NCBI RefSeq assembly: GCF_002288925.2 | Contig: NW_022098021.1 | Location: 1,070,824 to 1,134,823 of the forward strand | From: Delphinapterus leucas | Lineage: Eukaryota; Chordata; Mammalia; Artiodactyla; Monodontidae | DNA length: 64,000 bases | Reading direction: 5' to 3' | Shown here: piece by piece, positions 22,612-34,169 of the stretch | Layout: every line of letters starts with the position of its first letter | Position numbering within the stretch: position 1 is the stretch's first letter | Notes under the pieces: generated by a model | Seen by the model: the letters and a program-made list of their open reading frames with translations, nothing else | Database searches by the model: none | What the model was told of the DNA's origin: nothing | Position numbers and translations under genes: made by a program

Positions 22612-23091
22612 CAAACTAGAGATACTTGACTTACAGAAGATAAACAATTAAAGCTATTATCCAACGGATGGCTGTTTCTAGAAGGTGAGTACGTCGGTGA
22701 GTCTTTACTGAGCTAGGTGAGGACAGGAGAGTCCCAGTGTTTCCGAGATTATCCGTATGTGTCTGGGGCCCAGGACTGGAGCTTTGTGTGTGTTCTGACT
22801 GTGATGCACACAACCAAGTGGCAAAGATCAGAGACGCGGCAACAGGACGTGGCACTACTACCTGGGCTCCATGAGACAGTGACTTTGGGGCCCGGGGCCG
22901 AATGCCTCTGGGTCTGTGAAAGGAGGACGAGGGGGCAGGTTAATGAAAGAAACACAGAAGTAGGGCAGCTATAGGCATGACTGCTTTTTAAAGAAATAAG
23001 ACTGAACCACAAAAGAAAAAATACAAATTTTGAAAACTTTTCTTCTAGCAACCTCTTTTTCCCTAGTGACAAGTGATCACGATGTTCACTC

Positions 23092-23100
23092 AAAGGATAT
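23092..23100 (-). other. XPO4: U12-type 5' splice site, AT class
   Basis: On the minus strand the intron starts ATATCCTTT, a nine-out-of-nine match to the U12 AT-class donor. Joining at this point to 22590 gives ATG ACG TC/A ATG, which restores MTSMSS. Intron length is 510 bp. Confidence 0.88.
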
Positions 23101-23231
23101 GACGTCATTCCTAGTTCCAACGAGTACATCAGACTTTTAAAAAGATCTTCAGGAAGCTGTGGTATTTTTTCAGGAAAAATCTCACAGATAAATGTGATTA
23201 ATTTGTAGTATTGATTACAAAGGGTTGGAAA
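23101..23231 (-). CDS. XPO4: XPO4 exon upstream of the U12-type intron
   Basis: 131 bp: 43 codons from FPTLCNQYYKLIT to MYSLELGMT plus two bases (TC) of a split Ser codon (about residues 973-1016). The acceptor is TTTTTCAG. The exon is unusual only in its donor (see the U12 site at 23092-23100). Confidence 0.97.
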
Positions 23232-24596
23232 CTGAAAAAGAAATATTAAATATTTAGATGTTTAATGATATCTAACTTGTTTTCATTAATGGAATAAAGT
23301 AATAACCATCAAGCTTCTAAGTATAATGATTTGTTTAAAACATATACAGGATACAGAAAACATAAAGACCTAATTAAATGTAAAAATGAGTTACAAAAAC
23401 GGGAACACTTTAGTAACTAATATGAAAGTAATACGTAGCAGAAACAGTCATCTTCTGGATAGTTACAAAAGCCATAGCCAATTCCAGATATTCTATGTTT
23501 ACCTTGGAAAAGTGAACAAAGCAGCCAAATCTCAAATTACTAAATGACCTGTGAATAAAACCATTTGCATTCAAGCATGTTGGAAAAATACAAGAACGTA
23601 ATACAAACTGTTAAAATTAGGATTAGAACAGAGTATTCAGCCTTGCACACTTCCAACATCTATTTACTGGTTGCACAGTCCTGGAGAACTGAGGTAAAAA
23701 GCAGGTAATCTACAGCTAACCTCATTTAAGAAAATACACATCTAAATGTCTAATGGTTTATTTGATGAATAAACACCAAAAAACAAAAGAACCCGAAAAG
23801 CAAATCAATACACAGAGCTTCCTAAACTTCCCATCCTGCTGGCTGCTTTCCGCAGAGACACTTCTCCAGGAGGGACAAGCCTACAGTCACAGCCGCACGC
23901 TGGGAACCTAACAGCTCTCACTCTGACCCTCGACTGCACAGGCCCCTCCCAGCCCTGCTTCCTCCCCAGGCCCCTCCCTCTGCCCCTCTATTTTGTCCAC
24001 CTCACTCTTCCTCTCCAACCTCCCACCTCCTGACAGGAGAAGAGACCCTCCCTCAATGGTACTCAGAGTGGGAGAAAGGGCAGCCTCATCACCACCACAC
24101 CCTTGACATCAACCAGTGAGAGAAACCAAGGCCCAGTACAGTCAGAACGTACGGAACTTGACCAGCTGTATGAGCCTTGGTTTCTTACCGTTCCACTTCT
24201 CCACGGAGCGGCTGGGAAATGCCTTCTGTTGCCCAAACCCTCAGCCTGAGAATGGTGTTGGGAAAGCACCAGAGAAATACACTACACATGAAACTTCCTG
24301 TATTTGCTGAACGACAAATGACGAGGGAATCAAAACCGCGAACATCGGCACTTGGGTTCTAGAAGAACCAGCCTTTCCCTGACACTGAGGGATCAGTGAG
24401 TGCAGGGCTCCAGGGAAGGCATGGGTGTGAAGGACACAGGACAGCCACACAAACACTTTATTTCCACACACACTTAACAGATGAGTAGGTACTGGCCCCC
24501 TTAATTAAATTGGACATGTATTCGTGCCTGAAATATCTTGAACCTTCGAGTTCAAGCATATGCGGTTTTAATGTTCACATTCCTTTCTTCACTTAC

Positions 24597-24715
24597 CTTC
24601 AAGAGGTCCTGTGACATCAAGGGCAGAATCAGGTTCACTCCATATAACACAACATCGGCTGCCGACACAGATCTGTTTGCTGCTGGCCCAGGCTCCTGAC
24701 CCCTAAACACTTCAT
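24597..24715 (-). CDS. XPO4: XPO4 internal exon
   Basis: 119 bp. Two bases complete the Asp of DEVF, followed by 39 codons to LMSQDLLK (about residues 933-972). The acceptor is TTTATAG and the donor GTAAG. Contains GQEPGPAANRS, a variable loop, then the helix ADVVLYGVNLILPL. Confidence 0.97.
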
Positions 24716-25079
24716 CTATAAAGTGAGAACAACGCAGTCTTACAGCTGTAACATCAATAAACCTACGAAGGTGGGTATGTTCTCCTGCATGAAAGTGAAA
24801 GCGGAGTCAAGCCCCCAAGACAAAATAAATCTACGAGAGGATAACACAGCCTTTCGTGTTGTACTGTTTAGGGTCTGAATACTGGATGCAGATATTCTGT
24901 GTTTACATTATCATTCTACGACGATGAAAGTAAAACTAACGCTTAATCAATGGTTTTTGAAAAGTAAAATTGACCCCACTGACACATTGGTCATACTGTG
25001 AGTTAAATAATTTCCACAGTACTATTCACTTTTCTCCTAGGTGTGTGGGATTTTTCTAAGCTGGAAAGGAATGGGGGGA

Positions 25080-25830
25080 AATATAGGAATTAAATATTGC
25101 ATAAAAAAAGGAAGTTTTTTTTAAAAAAGCTACTAATATGACAAAGGATTATTACCCTTAATCCATAAAGGAGGCATATAAATTACTCAGAATTTTAAAA
25201 CCTTGACAGATAAAGGACCAAAATCCACAAACAAACACCTAACAAAACCATAAGCCCAATGAAAAAAAACAAGTTCGATCCAATCATTAAGCAAGCAATA
25301 CAAAGTTTTTGAAGGTACTACTTCTGATTCATTAGATTACAAGTGACTTCTGAATGATAACATGTAAATGGTGGTGAGGATACAGTGTGATAGTTACCCT
25401 CAAAAGCAATATAATAAGAGACTTTTGAGCACTGTATATAGTAAGGATATAAACATAAATTTAGACAGTGATTCATCCACAGAAGTAATTAGTTTATCAC
25501 TGTAACAGCAAAGTTGTAAATACTCCAGATGTCCTGTATTACAAAAACAGGGTTAGGTTCCAAAATGTGGATTACCACGCAGCCATCAAAAAGTCATGAA
25601 AAATTTTAATGACAAGGAAGAGGCTAATAATACATTAATGAAAAAGGCAGAATATAAAATTATATTTGGAGCATAATCACAAAAAAATTATACAAAATAA
25701 CCAAAAGGGAAATTAACAAAATGCAATTACTCTGGATTATGTCAAAGCATGGGTGATTTTTCCGTCCCTGTACTTCAAATGTTTTCTATTATGAGCGTAT
25801 TTACTTTCACAACAAGGGGGAAAAAAAGGA
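25080..25830 (+). repeat. Ancient L1/HAL1 3'-end remnant
   Basis: 'aatccataaaggaggcatat', 'gataaaggaccaaaatcc', 'ttaccacgcagccatcaaaaag' and the trailing 'aatgaaaaaggcagaatataaaattatattt' have the order of an old L1 3' region. It is antisense to XPO4. The flanking 25830-27150 is intron with AT-rich (26150-26420) then GC-rich (26750-27860) sequence and no recognised exon. Confidence 0.6.
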
Positions 25831-27149
25831 CAAAATGTGGTAAAAAAGCACTTCTACTTAAAAACCACGTTTTCAGCCTAATTCTGTACTTTTCTCCAAG
25901 AGCCTCAGTTCCATCTGCAAGAATCCCATTTTCCAAAGCCGGGCATGGCGAGCCTGGATCCATCCAGTAGGAAGCCTGGGCCTGCTGGGCCGGGGCCATG
26001 GCAGGCTGGCCACCGCCGCTGGGTCTGCTCGAGAGACGGCTCCTGGCCTGGGTTGTGGGACTCAGCTCTGCAGCCACGGGCTCTGCCAGGGGCTCAAGAA
26101 TGTCGTGCAGAGGCTCATTTTCAGTTACGCTTTTGTATCTCACCTGGTATATTAATTTTATTTCATAATATTTAAAATATTTTCTCTTATCTCACCTATT
26201 ATCTGTACTTTATTTTTTAAATAATTACTTAAAAATATTCTCTCCCTTTTTACCATCTATTTTATCTGTTGCTTGATCATTTCCTATTTTAATTGTCTTC
26301 ATTTTCTTTCTTCTAGACCTCAACCCTATCCACCTTATTCTATTCTTTTTACCCTTATTTTGTACTTTCAATCCTGAGCATTTTGGCCTCAATTTCTTTT
26401 CTAACATTGTATTACGATTTCAATCCTTCTGCTGTTTTCTTTTGAAAACCTGCCCGTCCACACTTACCCATACTGTTTACTCCACAGCTCACTCCCAGGG
26501 GAGCCTGAGAGGGCTTCTGTCCCCTCCAGATGCCCTTCATACAAAGCTCTCCCATCCCTCTCAGTATCAGTTCTTAACTGAGAGTCAGTTCATCAGGGTA
26601 CAGGGCTCTTATCCTGGTCCTTACACCCCTGGGAAGTCTACAAATCAACTAACACGGCATGTGAACCTCAGCGGGTCATGTAACATACACCCTTCAAGGC
26701 AAAGGCTCAGAACAACTTGAGGCCTCAGAGGCACATCTGATCTAGAAAAGGTGAAGCAACCCCGGCCTGAAGGAATCAGAAAGCCTGGGACCGACACCCG
26801 CACAAGTGGCTGGGTCTGGAAACAGCGGCAGCGGACGCCCTTCACCTGGTGCCCTGTCAGCCGCCCAGGGCAGTAAGGCTCCTGGGCTGAAGCTGATGGT
26901 GCCTGGCACAGGGCAGCTCTGCCAGAAATCTCCGCTGAGTGAACCGGTGGAGGGAACAGAGAAGAACACGTCCAGTGTCAGGTGTGCTGAGCACAGGGGG
27001 CGAGAAGGGGTCGGAGGAGGGAGGGGCAGCAGCACCCACTGCCCGGGGGGCAGCTCAGCCCGGGGGAGGAGACGTGGACAGCACATCTTCCCCGTGGAGC
27101 TGGAGGCCCCTGTGTCCTGAGGCAAGGCAGGCGGTGGGCAAGAGGTGAT

Positions 27150-27400
27150 GAAGGAGAGCTGCGGACACGCGGGGCTCCGGGCACCCGGACACGCTCGCCT
27201 GTGACAACAGCGGTGACGAGAACGGCAATGGCAGGCACCGGAGGTACCTGCCGACACATCGTGAACACAGTTTGGCAGGCACCGATCGTCACAGCCCCTG
27301 TAACAGCAAGGGAGGCCTAGGAAGGCAACAGACTCTGCAAGGTCATGCTGCTGGGGAGCCCCAGGTTAGGGCTTTGGAGTGTCGCCTGTCAGCCCCCAAG
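27150..27400 (-). repeat. Possible MIR fragment in GC-rich intron
   Basis: 'cacagcccctgtaacagcaagggaggcctaggaag' and 'aaggtcatgctgctggggagcc' resemble the MIR 3'-to-5' order, heavily decayed. Confidence 0.4.
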
Positions 27401-27484
27401 TCCAGTGGCTCCCAGGCTGCAGTGGGCACAGGGCTGGGGCTTCCTCAGAGGACACGGAGGGGGAACTCGTCAGTAAAGTGAGCT

Positions 27485-27650
27485 CTGACACTGGCCTCTG
27501 AAGTCAGACGCTGGGGTGCACGAGCTGCACATCTGCAGGCAAGTGGTGTAAACTCCTGGGCCTGTTTCCTGGCCTCTAAAACGCGTGCACCAGTGGCACC
27601 AGACTCATGCTGCCGTGACAGGGACAGTGCCCGGCACTGGCTAGGAGCCT
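27485..27650 (+). repeat. MIR fragment
   Basis: 'ctgaagtcagacgctggggtgc', 'gtaaactcctgggcctgtttcctggcctctaaaac' and 'acagtgcccggcactgg' follow MIR order. Confidence 0.55.
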
Positions 27651-27862
27651 GGGACAGGGAAGACACGAGCACTTTCATCTCTACCAGAGGAAGGCCAGGC
27701 ACACAGGGCTGTTGCTCCCGCCCTGCCCGCGGCCGCGGGGACCAGCTGGCTTCCGCCTGTTCTGTAAATGGGACCTCCTCGTGGGACGTCACATACCGCA
27801 AGCACTGCTTCGCTCGGACAGAAGCAAGCGCAGGCCGAGAGGCCGAGCGCGGGCGCACCTAC

Positions 27863-28046
27863 CTGTGTCGCTGAAGTCTATGAACTCCTTGGACAGGAGG
27901 TTGGTGAGGAGCTCCATGATGAGCAGCAGGTCCTGGTACTGCTCCTCCTCCTCCGCGGGGGCGTCGGCCCGCTGCCGCCCCACGTTGTTCCTGGAGTACA
28001 CGCGCAGCAGGGTGAGGCACGCCTCGTACAGGTTCATGGCTTTGGA
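27863..28046 (-). CDS. XPO4: XPO4 internal exon
   Basis: 184 bp: 61 codons from SKAMNLYEACLTLL to SKEFIDFSDT plus one base (about residues 872-933). The acceptor is TTTCCCAG and the donor GTAGGTG. The loop reads RADAPAEEEEQYQD, apparently one Glu longer than the human loop as I remember it. The exon is GC-richer than its neighbours and sits at the edge of the GC-rich intron stretch. Confidence 0.97.
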
Positions 28047-28962
28047 CTGGGAAAAAGCAGGCAGAGGTCAGGCTGCTGGGGGAGCCTGGCTGGGGAACAT
28101 AAACACTACAGAAGTCCAAGATGTAATCCAATAAATTTACTCTGAATTCCAACAGCAGCTCTAACGCTTGTCGTAAACTACATTACAGCACTGACAAAAA
28201 TGAGAAAGCATAAAGATTACGGTTATATTTAAAACATTAGTGTTCTAACAATAAAATTTGACACTCTTTTTGTGTGCATTAGATTGTGCCTACTAGAAAG
28301 ACAATACAATTTTGGCAACAGAACCGCTTTACTCCTGCTCTTCAACTTCTTGTACGACGTGGGTTACTTTAAGCTGTAGAATGGTTTAAGGTGCAGAAGC
28401 ACAGGGCACCAAGCATTAGAATAAACGGCACTGGCCTGAGCTCTGAACGGTGCACCTGTGACGACCTTTGTAACACTGACCAAATGTAACCTCACTTTTA
28501 AGCCGGCTCCTTTGATCTACAACAACAACAAACACACAAATCACGAACATCTTTGCTGACTGAATATAAAAGAACTTAGTGTATCTGAACGTTCATCTGA
28601 CTTACAAAACGAAGATGCAAACTGCCACTTAAAATGCTAAGTCCTAGGGTTCTACCACTGAGCAATTTATTAAAATTTTCTACCATAATCCATTTGTTTT
28701 ATCAAATATTCCTCATGTGAATGAGTTTGACAGAGTAACATATTAGCCCAAAGAAATGCCTCATTATTAACATTTTTAGGGCAAGAATTTACATTCATTC
28801 AATATGCCTTCCTCTGAACTCTGAGTTCTTTTGAAAAATCTTTTGGAGGTATAGAAATATTATTTCAAATAACGTTCATTTAATCTGAAGCAAAGTATCT
28901 ATCATTTTGTTATAGCTATCAGGAGTTTTGATCTGGAAGGGATCAAAGTAGACCGTGCTCAC

Positions 28963-29256
28963 CTCTCCAAGATAGCATATCTGCTTATGTGCAACTTCAA
29001 CAAAAACTTCTATGATGAGATTGACAGTCTCGGGGGTATTTTTGTAAACTTCCATCAATCCAATGCAATTGGTAAGGAAGTCCATTAAAAAGTTAAAAAG
29101 GATGGCTACATTGTCAACCTGGGTAGCCTCAGCAATGCCACACAGGGCCTCCAGCGTGGCAGTGATCTCCTGCTTCACCTCCTCCTGCTGGCACATCTGC
29201 GGAAAGTTTTCCTGGTTTATCACTCTTAAGAATCGCTGCTGAAGAGGCTGAAGAAC
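28963..29256 (-). CDS. XPO4: XPO4 internal exon, largest in the window
   Basis: 294 bp, 98 codons, phase 0 on both sides, from VLQPLQQRFLRV to HKQICYLGE (about residues 774-871). The acceptor is TTTTTGTAG and the donor GTGAGC. Several amphipathic HEAT-type helices are evident, including NVAILFNFLMDFLTNCIGL. Confidence 0.98.
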
Positions 29257-29457
29257 CTACAAAAATAAAGCGTGAATTTTTTAAAAGTCTGATTTACATG
29301 CTTAGTTTCTTCAACTTGGGTAAATATTTACTTTCCAAAACATTTCTAACTGTTGGAGGCAAAAAAGCACAAAAAACAAAAAACTACCTGAACCACATGT
29401 TACAAGCCCCACTTTGAAGGTGATCCTAACTTCTGGCAAACAAATAAATAACACAGC

Positions 29458-30520
29458 ACATGCAAAGGTGCTCATATCACCAGTCAACAGGAAAATGGAA
29501 ATGAAAACCACAACGAGATATCACCTCACATCTATCAGAACGGCCATCAAAAAGACAAGAAATAACAAGTGCTGGCGAGGGTGTGGAGGAAAGGGAACCC
29601 TCGTACACTGCTGGTGGGAACTCAAATTGTTACGGCCACTTTGGAAACAGTACAGATGTTCCTCAAAAAATTAAAAATAGAATTACCATAGGATCCAGCA
29701 ATTTCACCTCGCATATTTATCTGAAAAAGTGAAAACACTAATTCGAAAAGATACACGCACCCCTATGTTCATAGCAGCACTATTTACAACAGCCAGGACA
29801 CGGAAGCAACCCAAGTGTCCATCGACAGATGAATGGATAAAGGAGATGTGGTACATATATACAATGGAATATTACTCAGCCATAAAAAGCAAGGAAATCG
29901 TGCCACTCATGAAAACATGGGTGGATCTTGAGGGCATTATGCTAATTAAAATAAGTCAGACAGAGAAAGACAAATACTGTACGATCTCACTTATACGTGG
30001 AATCGAGGAGGGAGGAAGACAAAGATAAAAACTTTCAGTTACAGGATTAATAAGTCCTGGGGGGCTTCCCTGGTGGTGCAGTGGTTGAGAGTCCGCCTGC
30101 CGATGCAGGGGACACAGATTCGTGCCCCAGTCCGGGAAGATCCCACATGCCGCGGAGCGGCTGGGCCCGTGAGCCATGGCCGCTGAGCCTGCGCGTCCGG
30201 AGCCTGTGCTCCGCAACGGGAGAGGCCACAACAGTGAGAGGCCCGCGTATCACAAAAAAAAAAAAAAAAAGTCCTGGGGATGTAACGTACATCATGATGA
30301 CTATATGAGATGTAGGAAAGTGAAGAGAGGAGATCGGAGAGTTCTCATCTCAAGGAAAAAAATGCTCCTTAATTATTTTTTTTTCTTTTTCTTTTTTTGG
30401 TATCTATGAGATGACGGATGCTGTCTGTGTCACAATATATGTAAGTCAAACCATTAGGCTGTACACCTTAAAGTTATACAATGATGTATGTCAATTACAT
30501 CTCAGTAAAACTGAAAAAAG
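29458..30520 (+). mobile_element. L1 3'-end fragment, split by a SINE
   Basis: ORF2 C-terminal sequence ('tgctggcgagggtgtggag', 'atggaatattactcagccat') runs into a 3' UTR with 'gtacaccttaaagttata' near 30460 and ends about 30520. It is 5'-truncated and antisense to XPO4. The coding remnants are broken. Confidence 0.9.
30063..30268 (+). mobile_element. CHR-type SINE, short cetacean form
   Basis: Complete from ggcttccctggtggtgcag to a 16-A tail. The perfect 11-bp target-site duplication aagtcctgggg (30052-30062, 30269-30279) implies a recent insertion into the L1. Confidence 0.97.
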
Positions 30521-30836
30521 AAATTATTACTTATGGAAAAGAATATAAGTGCATGCTATCATCATACTTCCTTAAGTAATTTAAGTTCAAAAGAAGAAAA
30601 AAAAGACTTCCTTGACGCCATTCACAAGATTCTGCCACTATCTTCATCTCTTTCCCATTAGCAAAAAAAAAGAAAAGATATTTCATAAAGGGCCAGAGAG
30701 TAAATCTTTTACATTTTACAGGACATACTATCTCTGGCCCAACTGTTCAATTACGATTTCACTGTAGTGCAGAAGTAGCCATGGAAAAGATGTAATCGGT
30801 TAAGCATGACTGTGTTTCAATAAAACTTTATTTATA

Positions 30837-31221
30837 GGGACTTCCCTGGTGGTTCAGTGGCTTAAGACTCCACGTTCCCAATGCAGGGGGCCCGGGTTCA
30901 ATCCCTGGTCAGGAAACTAGATCCCACGTGCCACAACTAGAAGTTTGCATGCTGCAACAAACACCCGTCGCAGCCAAATATATAAATAATTTTTTATTTT
31001 TTTTTTTTTTGCGGTACGCGGGCCTCTCACTCTTGTGGCCTCTCGCATTGCGGAGCACAGGCTCCGGACGCGCAGGCTCAGTGGCCACGGCTCACGGGCC
31101 CAGCCACTCCGCGGCATGTGGGATCCTCCCGGACCGGGGCACGAACCCGTGTCCCCTGCATCGGCAGGTGGACTCTCAACCACTGCGCCACCAGGGAAGC
31201 CCTAAATAAATATTTTTTTTT
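30837..31221 (+). mobile_element. tRNA SINE carrying a second, opposite SINE in its tail
   Basis: The outer element starts gggacttccctggtggttcag and reaches 'cgtcgcagccaaatatataaataa' at about 30985, resuming as its tail at 31202. Its target-site duplication aactttatttata is at 30824-30836 and 31222-31234. Confidence 0.9.
30995..31201 (-). mobile_element. CHR-type SINE, short cetacean form, nested
   Basis: Read in reverse: ggcttccctggtggcgcag at 31200, 'gagtggctgggcccgtgagcc', 'gtaccgcaaaaa' and a T/A tail at 30995-31010. It sits in the A-rich tail of the outer SINE, head to tail in opposite orientation. Confidence 0.92.
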
Positions 31222-31619
31222 AACTTTATTTATAAAAACAGCAGGCCAGATTTGGTCTGTGGGCTGCAATGTCCAGCCTCTGTCCTACTAGGTGAAGACC
31301 AACACAAAGCTCCAGCCTGTTTTTCCCCTTCCACCTCCCCTGGGTGTAAGAGTAAACAGGCACATTCATGAAGAGGATCTCTTAATTCTATTTAAAGCTG
31401 CACGTATGAAAATAAATGACTTAAACTGGAAACACATGGTCAGGCTGATCTCCATTCTGGCTCTGAAGTCGCAGACTACTGCCTATTTCTGTTACTGTGC
31501 CCTTTCTCAACACTAAGGGCATCCAGTCACAGGGATTACAGGCTGGCAACCTACATGCACTGGTAACTCTTGGTTCCCAATTTAAACCTTATTATATAAG
31601 ACGACGTGTCCAGGGTGGT

Positions 31620-32072
31620 GGCTATGGCTTGAATTACATCCCGCCAAAATTCATGTGTTGAAGTCCGAACCCCTGGTACCTCAGAACATGACCTTATTTG
31701 GAAATAGGGCTGTTTCAGATGTAATTAGTTATTAAGGTGAGGTCCTTTGGGCGGGCCCCTAACCCAGTATGACTGGTGTTCCTATAAGAAGGGGAAATTT
31801 GGAACAGACATGGGCACACGGAGATGCAGGGGAATCAGGGTGATGCACCCACAAGCCGAGGAACGCCGCAGACTGCCAGCAAAGCACCAGGAGCTCCGGG
31901 AAAGGCCGGGAACCCCAGGCCCTCCGTCACAGCCTCAGAAGGAACCAGCCCTGCCCACACCTTGATCTCGGATTTCTGGCCTCTAGAACCGTAAGACAGT
32001 AAATTTCCGTTGTTTAATCCACTAAGTTTGTGGTATTTTGTCAAAGCAGCCCTAGCAAGCCAACACAGTGGT
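31620..32072 (+). mobile_element. Solitary ERVL-MaLR-type LTR (ancient)
   Basis: 'tggcttgaattacatcccgccaaaattcatgtgttgaagtcc', 'gaccttatttggaaatagg', 'ttcctataagaagggg', 'tctcggatttctggcctctagaaccgtaagacagtaaatttc' and 'tttgtggtattttgtcaaagcagcccta' is the order of a mammalian MaLR-type LTR. No internal retroviral genes are present. It is antisense to XPO4. Confidence 0.8.
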
Positions 32073-32375
32073 TAATTTGCATGTCCTTGTCCAAGACAAA
32101 GGAACACGTCACGGGTTCTTCATGGAGAAGCAACATACCAGCTCAGGCTGTCATTCGCGTTGGGGAAAAGGTGTCTAAAGTGCCGGGCACTCGACAGCGT
32201 TCAACGTCCTCACGCAAGCAGGTCAGCAGGTCGGACAAACTCTAAGCGCCAACCCACTCGTTAGGAGGGAAAACACCAGCAAAGCTATGTTTCCATAGTC
32301 CGTCTGCGGCAACACACAGATGAAACCCCGGCAGGGCGACGCGGAAAAGCCGTCAAAGGCAGGGGAATGGTTTAC

Positions 32376-32550
32376 CTCTGTCCAGTACTGCTGCTTGGTC
32401 TCTGCGTCCATGTGAGCGAAGCCCCCCAAGACGAGCGCCTTCATCAGCGTCCTCTGCACGGGGCTGGACAAGAAGTTCAGAGGTGGGCTTCGGCTGGCAA
32501 ACTGCTTGGCTAGGTTCCACCAGCTTTCGCACTGGATCACCAGGTTTGCC
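32376..32550 (-). CDS. XPO4: XPO4 internal exon
   Basis: 175 bp. One base completes an Arg codon, followed by 58 codons from ANLVIQCESWWNLAK to TKQQYWTE (about residues 715-773). The acceptor is CCCTGCAG and the donor GTAAAC. Only 300 bp right of the LTR. Confidence 0.98.
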
Positions 32551-32689
32551 CTGCAGGGAGAGGCAGGACGCGTTACTTGCTTACGCTGCATGTGCCCTAA
32601 GTAAACAAAGTGCAGGGCTACGAGCTTCAACTTCTGTTTAAAGTCCAGCACAGACAACTTGGTATAGACTTTGGAGTCTTGTATTCAGA

Positions 32690-32890
32690 CCCAACTAGCC
32701 GTTTGTCAATGTAAAGTTTATTTAATCTCTCTTAATTATCAGTTTCCTGATCTATAAGATAAAGATAACAACAGTAATAACAGCCCTAAATTTCACGGCT
32801 GAGACTGATGAAATGATTAAATCAGGTGCTTCATATGAAGTGTTTGCAACAGTACCTAATAAATTACAAGAATTCAATAAATAGTAGCCA
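32690..32890 (+). repeat. MIR SINE (ancient)
   Basis: 'tttgtcaatgtaaagtttatttaatctctctt', 'atcagtttcctgatctataagataaagataa' and 'acagtacctaataaattacaagaattcaataaatag' follow MIR order. Confidence 0.75.
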
Positions 32891-33320
32891 ATGACAGTAG
32901 TAATAACGATCATTTTCCCATGTAGTAAGAAAACTGAAAACATCTCCAGAATTTGCTGTAGAAAGCACTAAAAATTTTACTTTGCAAAATTAAATTAATT
33001 GTCAAATTATCAGTTTTTCTCATCTTTAAAATGGGATAATACTAATGCGATAGCTGAAAATTCAAATAAGACTGTTCTATATTAAAACTGTAAATTACTA
33101 AATTAAATGTTACTCATAAAGATTCTTTGATGACAAATCCTTGAACATCTATGCAATCTTCAGTCGTAACATGGAAAAGCCCTGTTTGCATTCGTAACAA
33201 GACTATGATATATTTTTTAAAACACATTGCTCCAAAAACGCTGGGTCTACCTAAACCTTAGGACCGTGTAACCGTTCACCACTTGAAAAGACTCCACTGA
33301 AGTCACACATGTCAGCTCAC

Positions 33321-33490
33321 CTCTCCCTTCTCTCCACCAAAGTGACGAGCAGCTGCACCGTGTCATTTGCGAGGTCCTGCTCACTGCTGCACACTGAGAG
33401 GTTGCTGAGGACCTTCTGCAAGAGGTAGCCAACAATCCACTGAGAGCCCTCTGTGTCTGCTCCAAATGCTGTACTGAATGGCACGCTTAT
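33321..33490 (-). CDS. XPO4: XPO4 internal exon
   Basis: 170 bp: 56 codons from ISVPFSTAFGAD to VTLVERRE plus two bases (about residues 658-714). The acceptor is TCTGAAG and the donor GTGAGC. The helix reads SNLSVCSSEQD, where I recall Trp at the Cys position in human. Confidence 0.97.
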
Positions 33491-34009
33491 CTTCAGAGAA
33501 AACAAATTTTTTAAGGTCAGAAAGAAAGATCTGCCGGAAAAAGGAAAGAAAACAAAAACAAAAAACCCCGTAGAGAAATCAAACTGAAATTAGCACTAAA
33601 TCTGAAGTACTGCTTACTTCACACCAATTTTCTAAATGTATTCATTTCCAAAGTCCAAAAAGGAACATCATCAATCCACTGACGTTTCCCAGTGTGGTTT
33701 TCCTATTAGCTTTAATTATTCTCATATTACATACACAGTCACATATTCACACCAAATACAAAGAACATAAATTAATCCATCCCCAAACAGTACTCTGAAC
33801 TTAATATAGGTTAAAATAAGCAGAAATCACATGATATGCTCTAGGAAAAGTTAACAAAACGGCACGCTGTCCACACAGTTTTCTCCAGTGTGGAAGATGC
33901 TCAGCTCTTACTCACATTCTGATGAGAAAATCACCAAGAAAAATGTTCTCATTTCTATAATTCCCATGCTCATAAATCCAAACGAAATCAAACGGTTTTA
34001 CATTCTGAC

Positions 34010-34169
34010 CTGATCGTACAGTTTCTCATCCACCAGGAGATAAGTCTTTGCCCAGCGTTTTAGAAACCAAACAATATCTTTGCCCATCTGAGGGCTTAGC
34101 AGGTGCGTGAGATCTGCCCTTATTGCCCGAGACTCAACTTCTGAAACTCTGAGAACAGCAGACAACAGC
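34010..34169 (-). CDS. XPO4: XPO4 internal exon
   Basis: 160 bp. One base plus 53 codons from LLSAVLRVSEVES to LLVDEKLYDQ (about residues 605-658). The acceptor is CCTACAG and the donor GTCAGA. Intron to the right (34170-37514) holds a 28-A run, one L1 3' end and otherwise unrecognised AT-rich sequence. Confidence 0.97.

Larger units (their letters stand above)
30680..31300 (+). repeat. Ancient DNA-transposon-like repeat, split by nested SINEs
   Basis: The left part has 'ataaagggccagagagtaaatcttttacattttacagg' and 'tgactgtgtttcaataaaactttattta'. The right part resumes at 31222 with 'aactttatttataaaaacagcaggccagatttggtctgtgggctg'. This is the layout of a common non-autonomous mammalian DNA transposon; the exact family name is uncertain. 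Confidence 0.65.

Noticed and set aside
26742..27257. A 171-codon minus-strand open frame in a GC-rich XPO4 intron
   Set aside because: Opposite-strand frames of similar length overlap it. The composition is low-complexity, it contains a probable MIR piece, and XPO4 splicing skips it in frame.
30047..31269. Recurrent short peptides such as AEPARPEPVLRNG
   Set aside because: They recur at about ten sites because they are translations of the same CHR SINE, in either strand.
31620..32072. An endogenous retrovirus with genes
   Set aside because: Only a solitary ancient LTR is present; no internal retroviral coding sequence flanks it.
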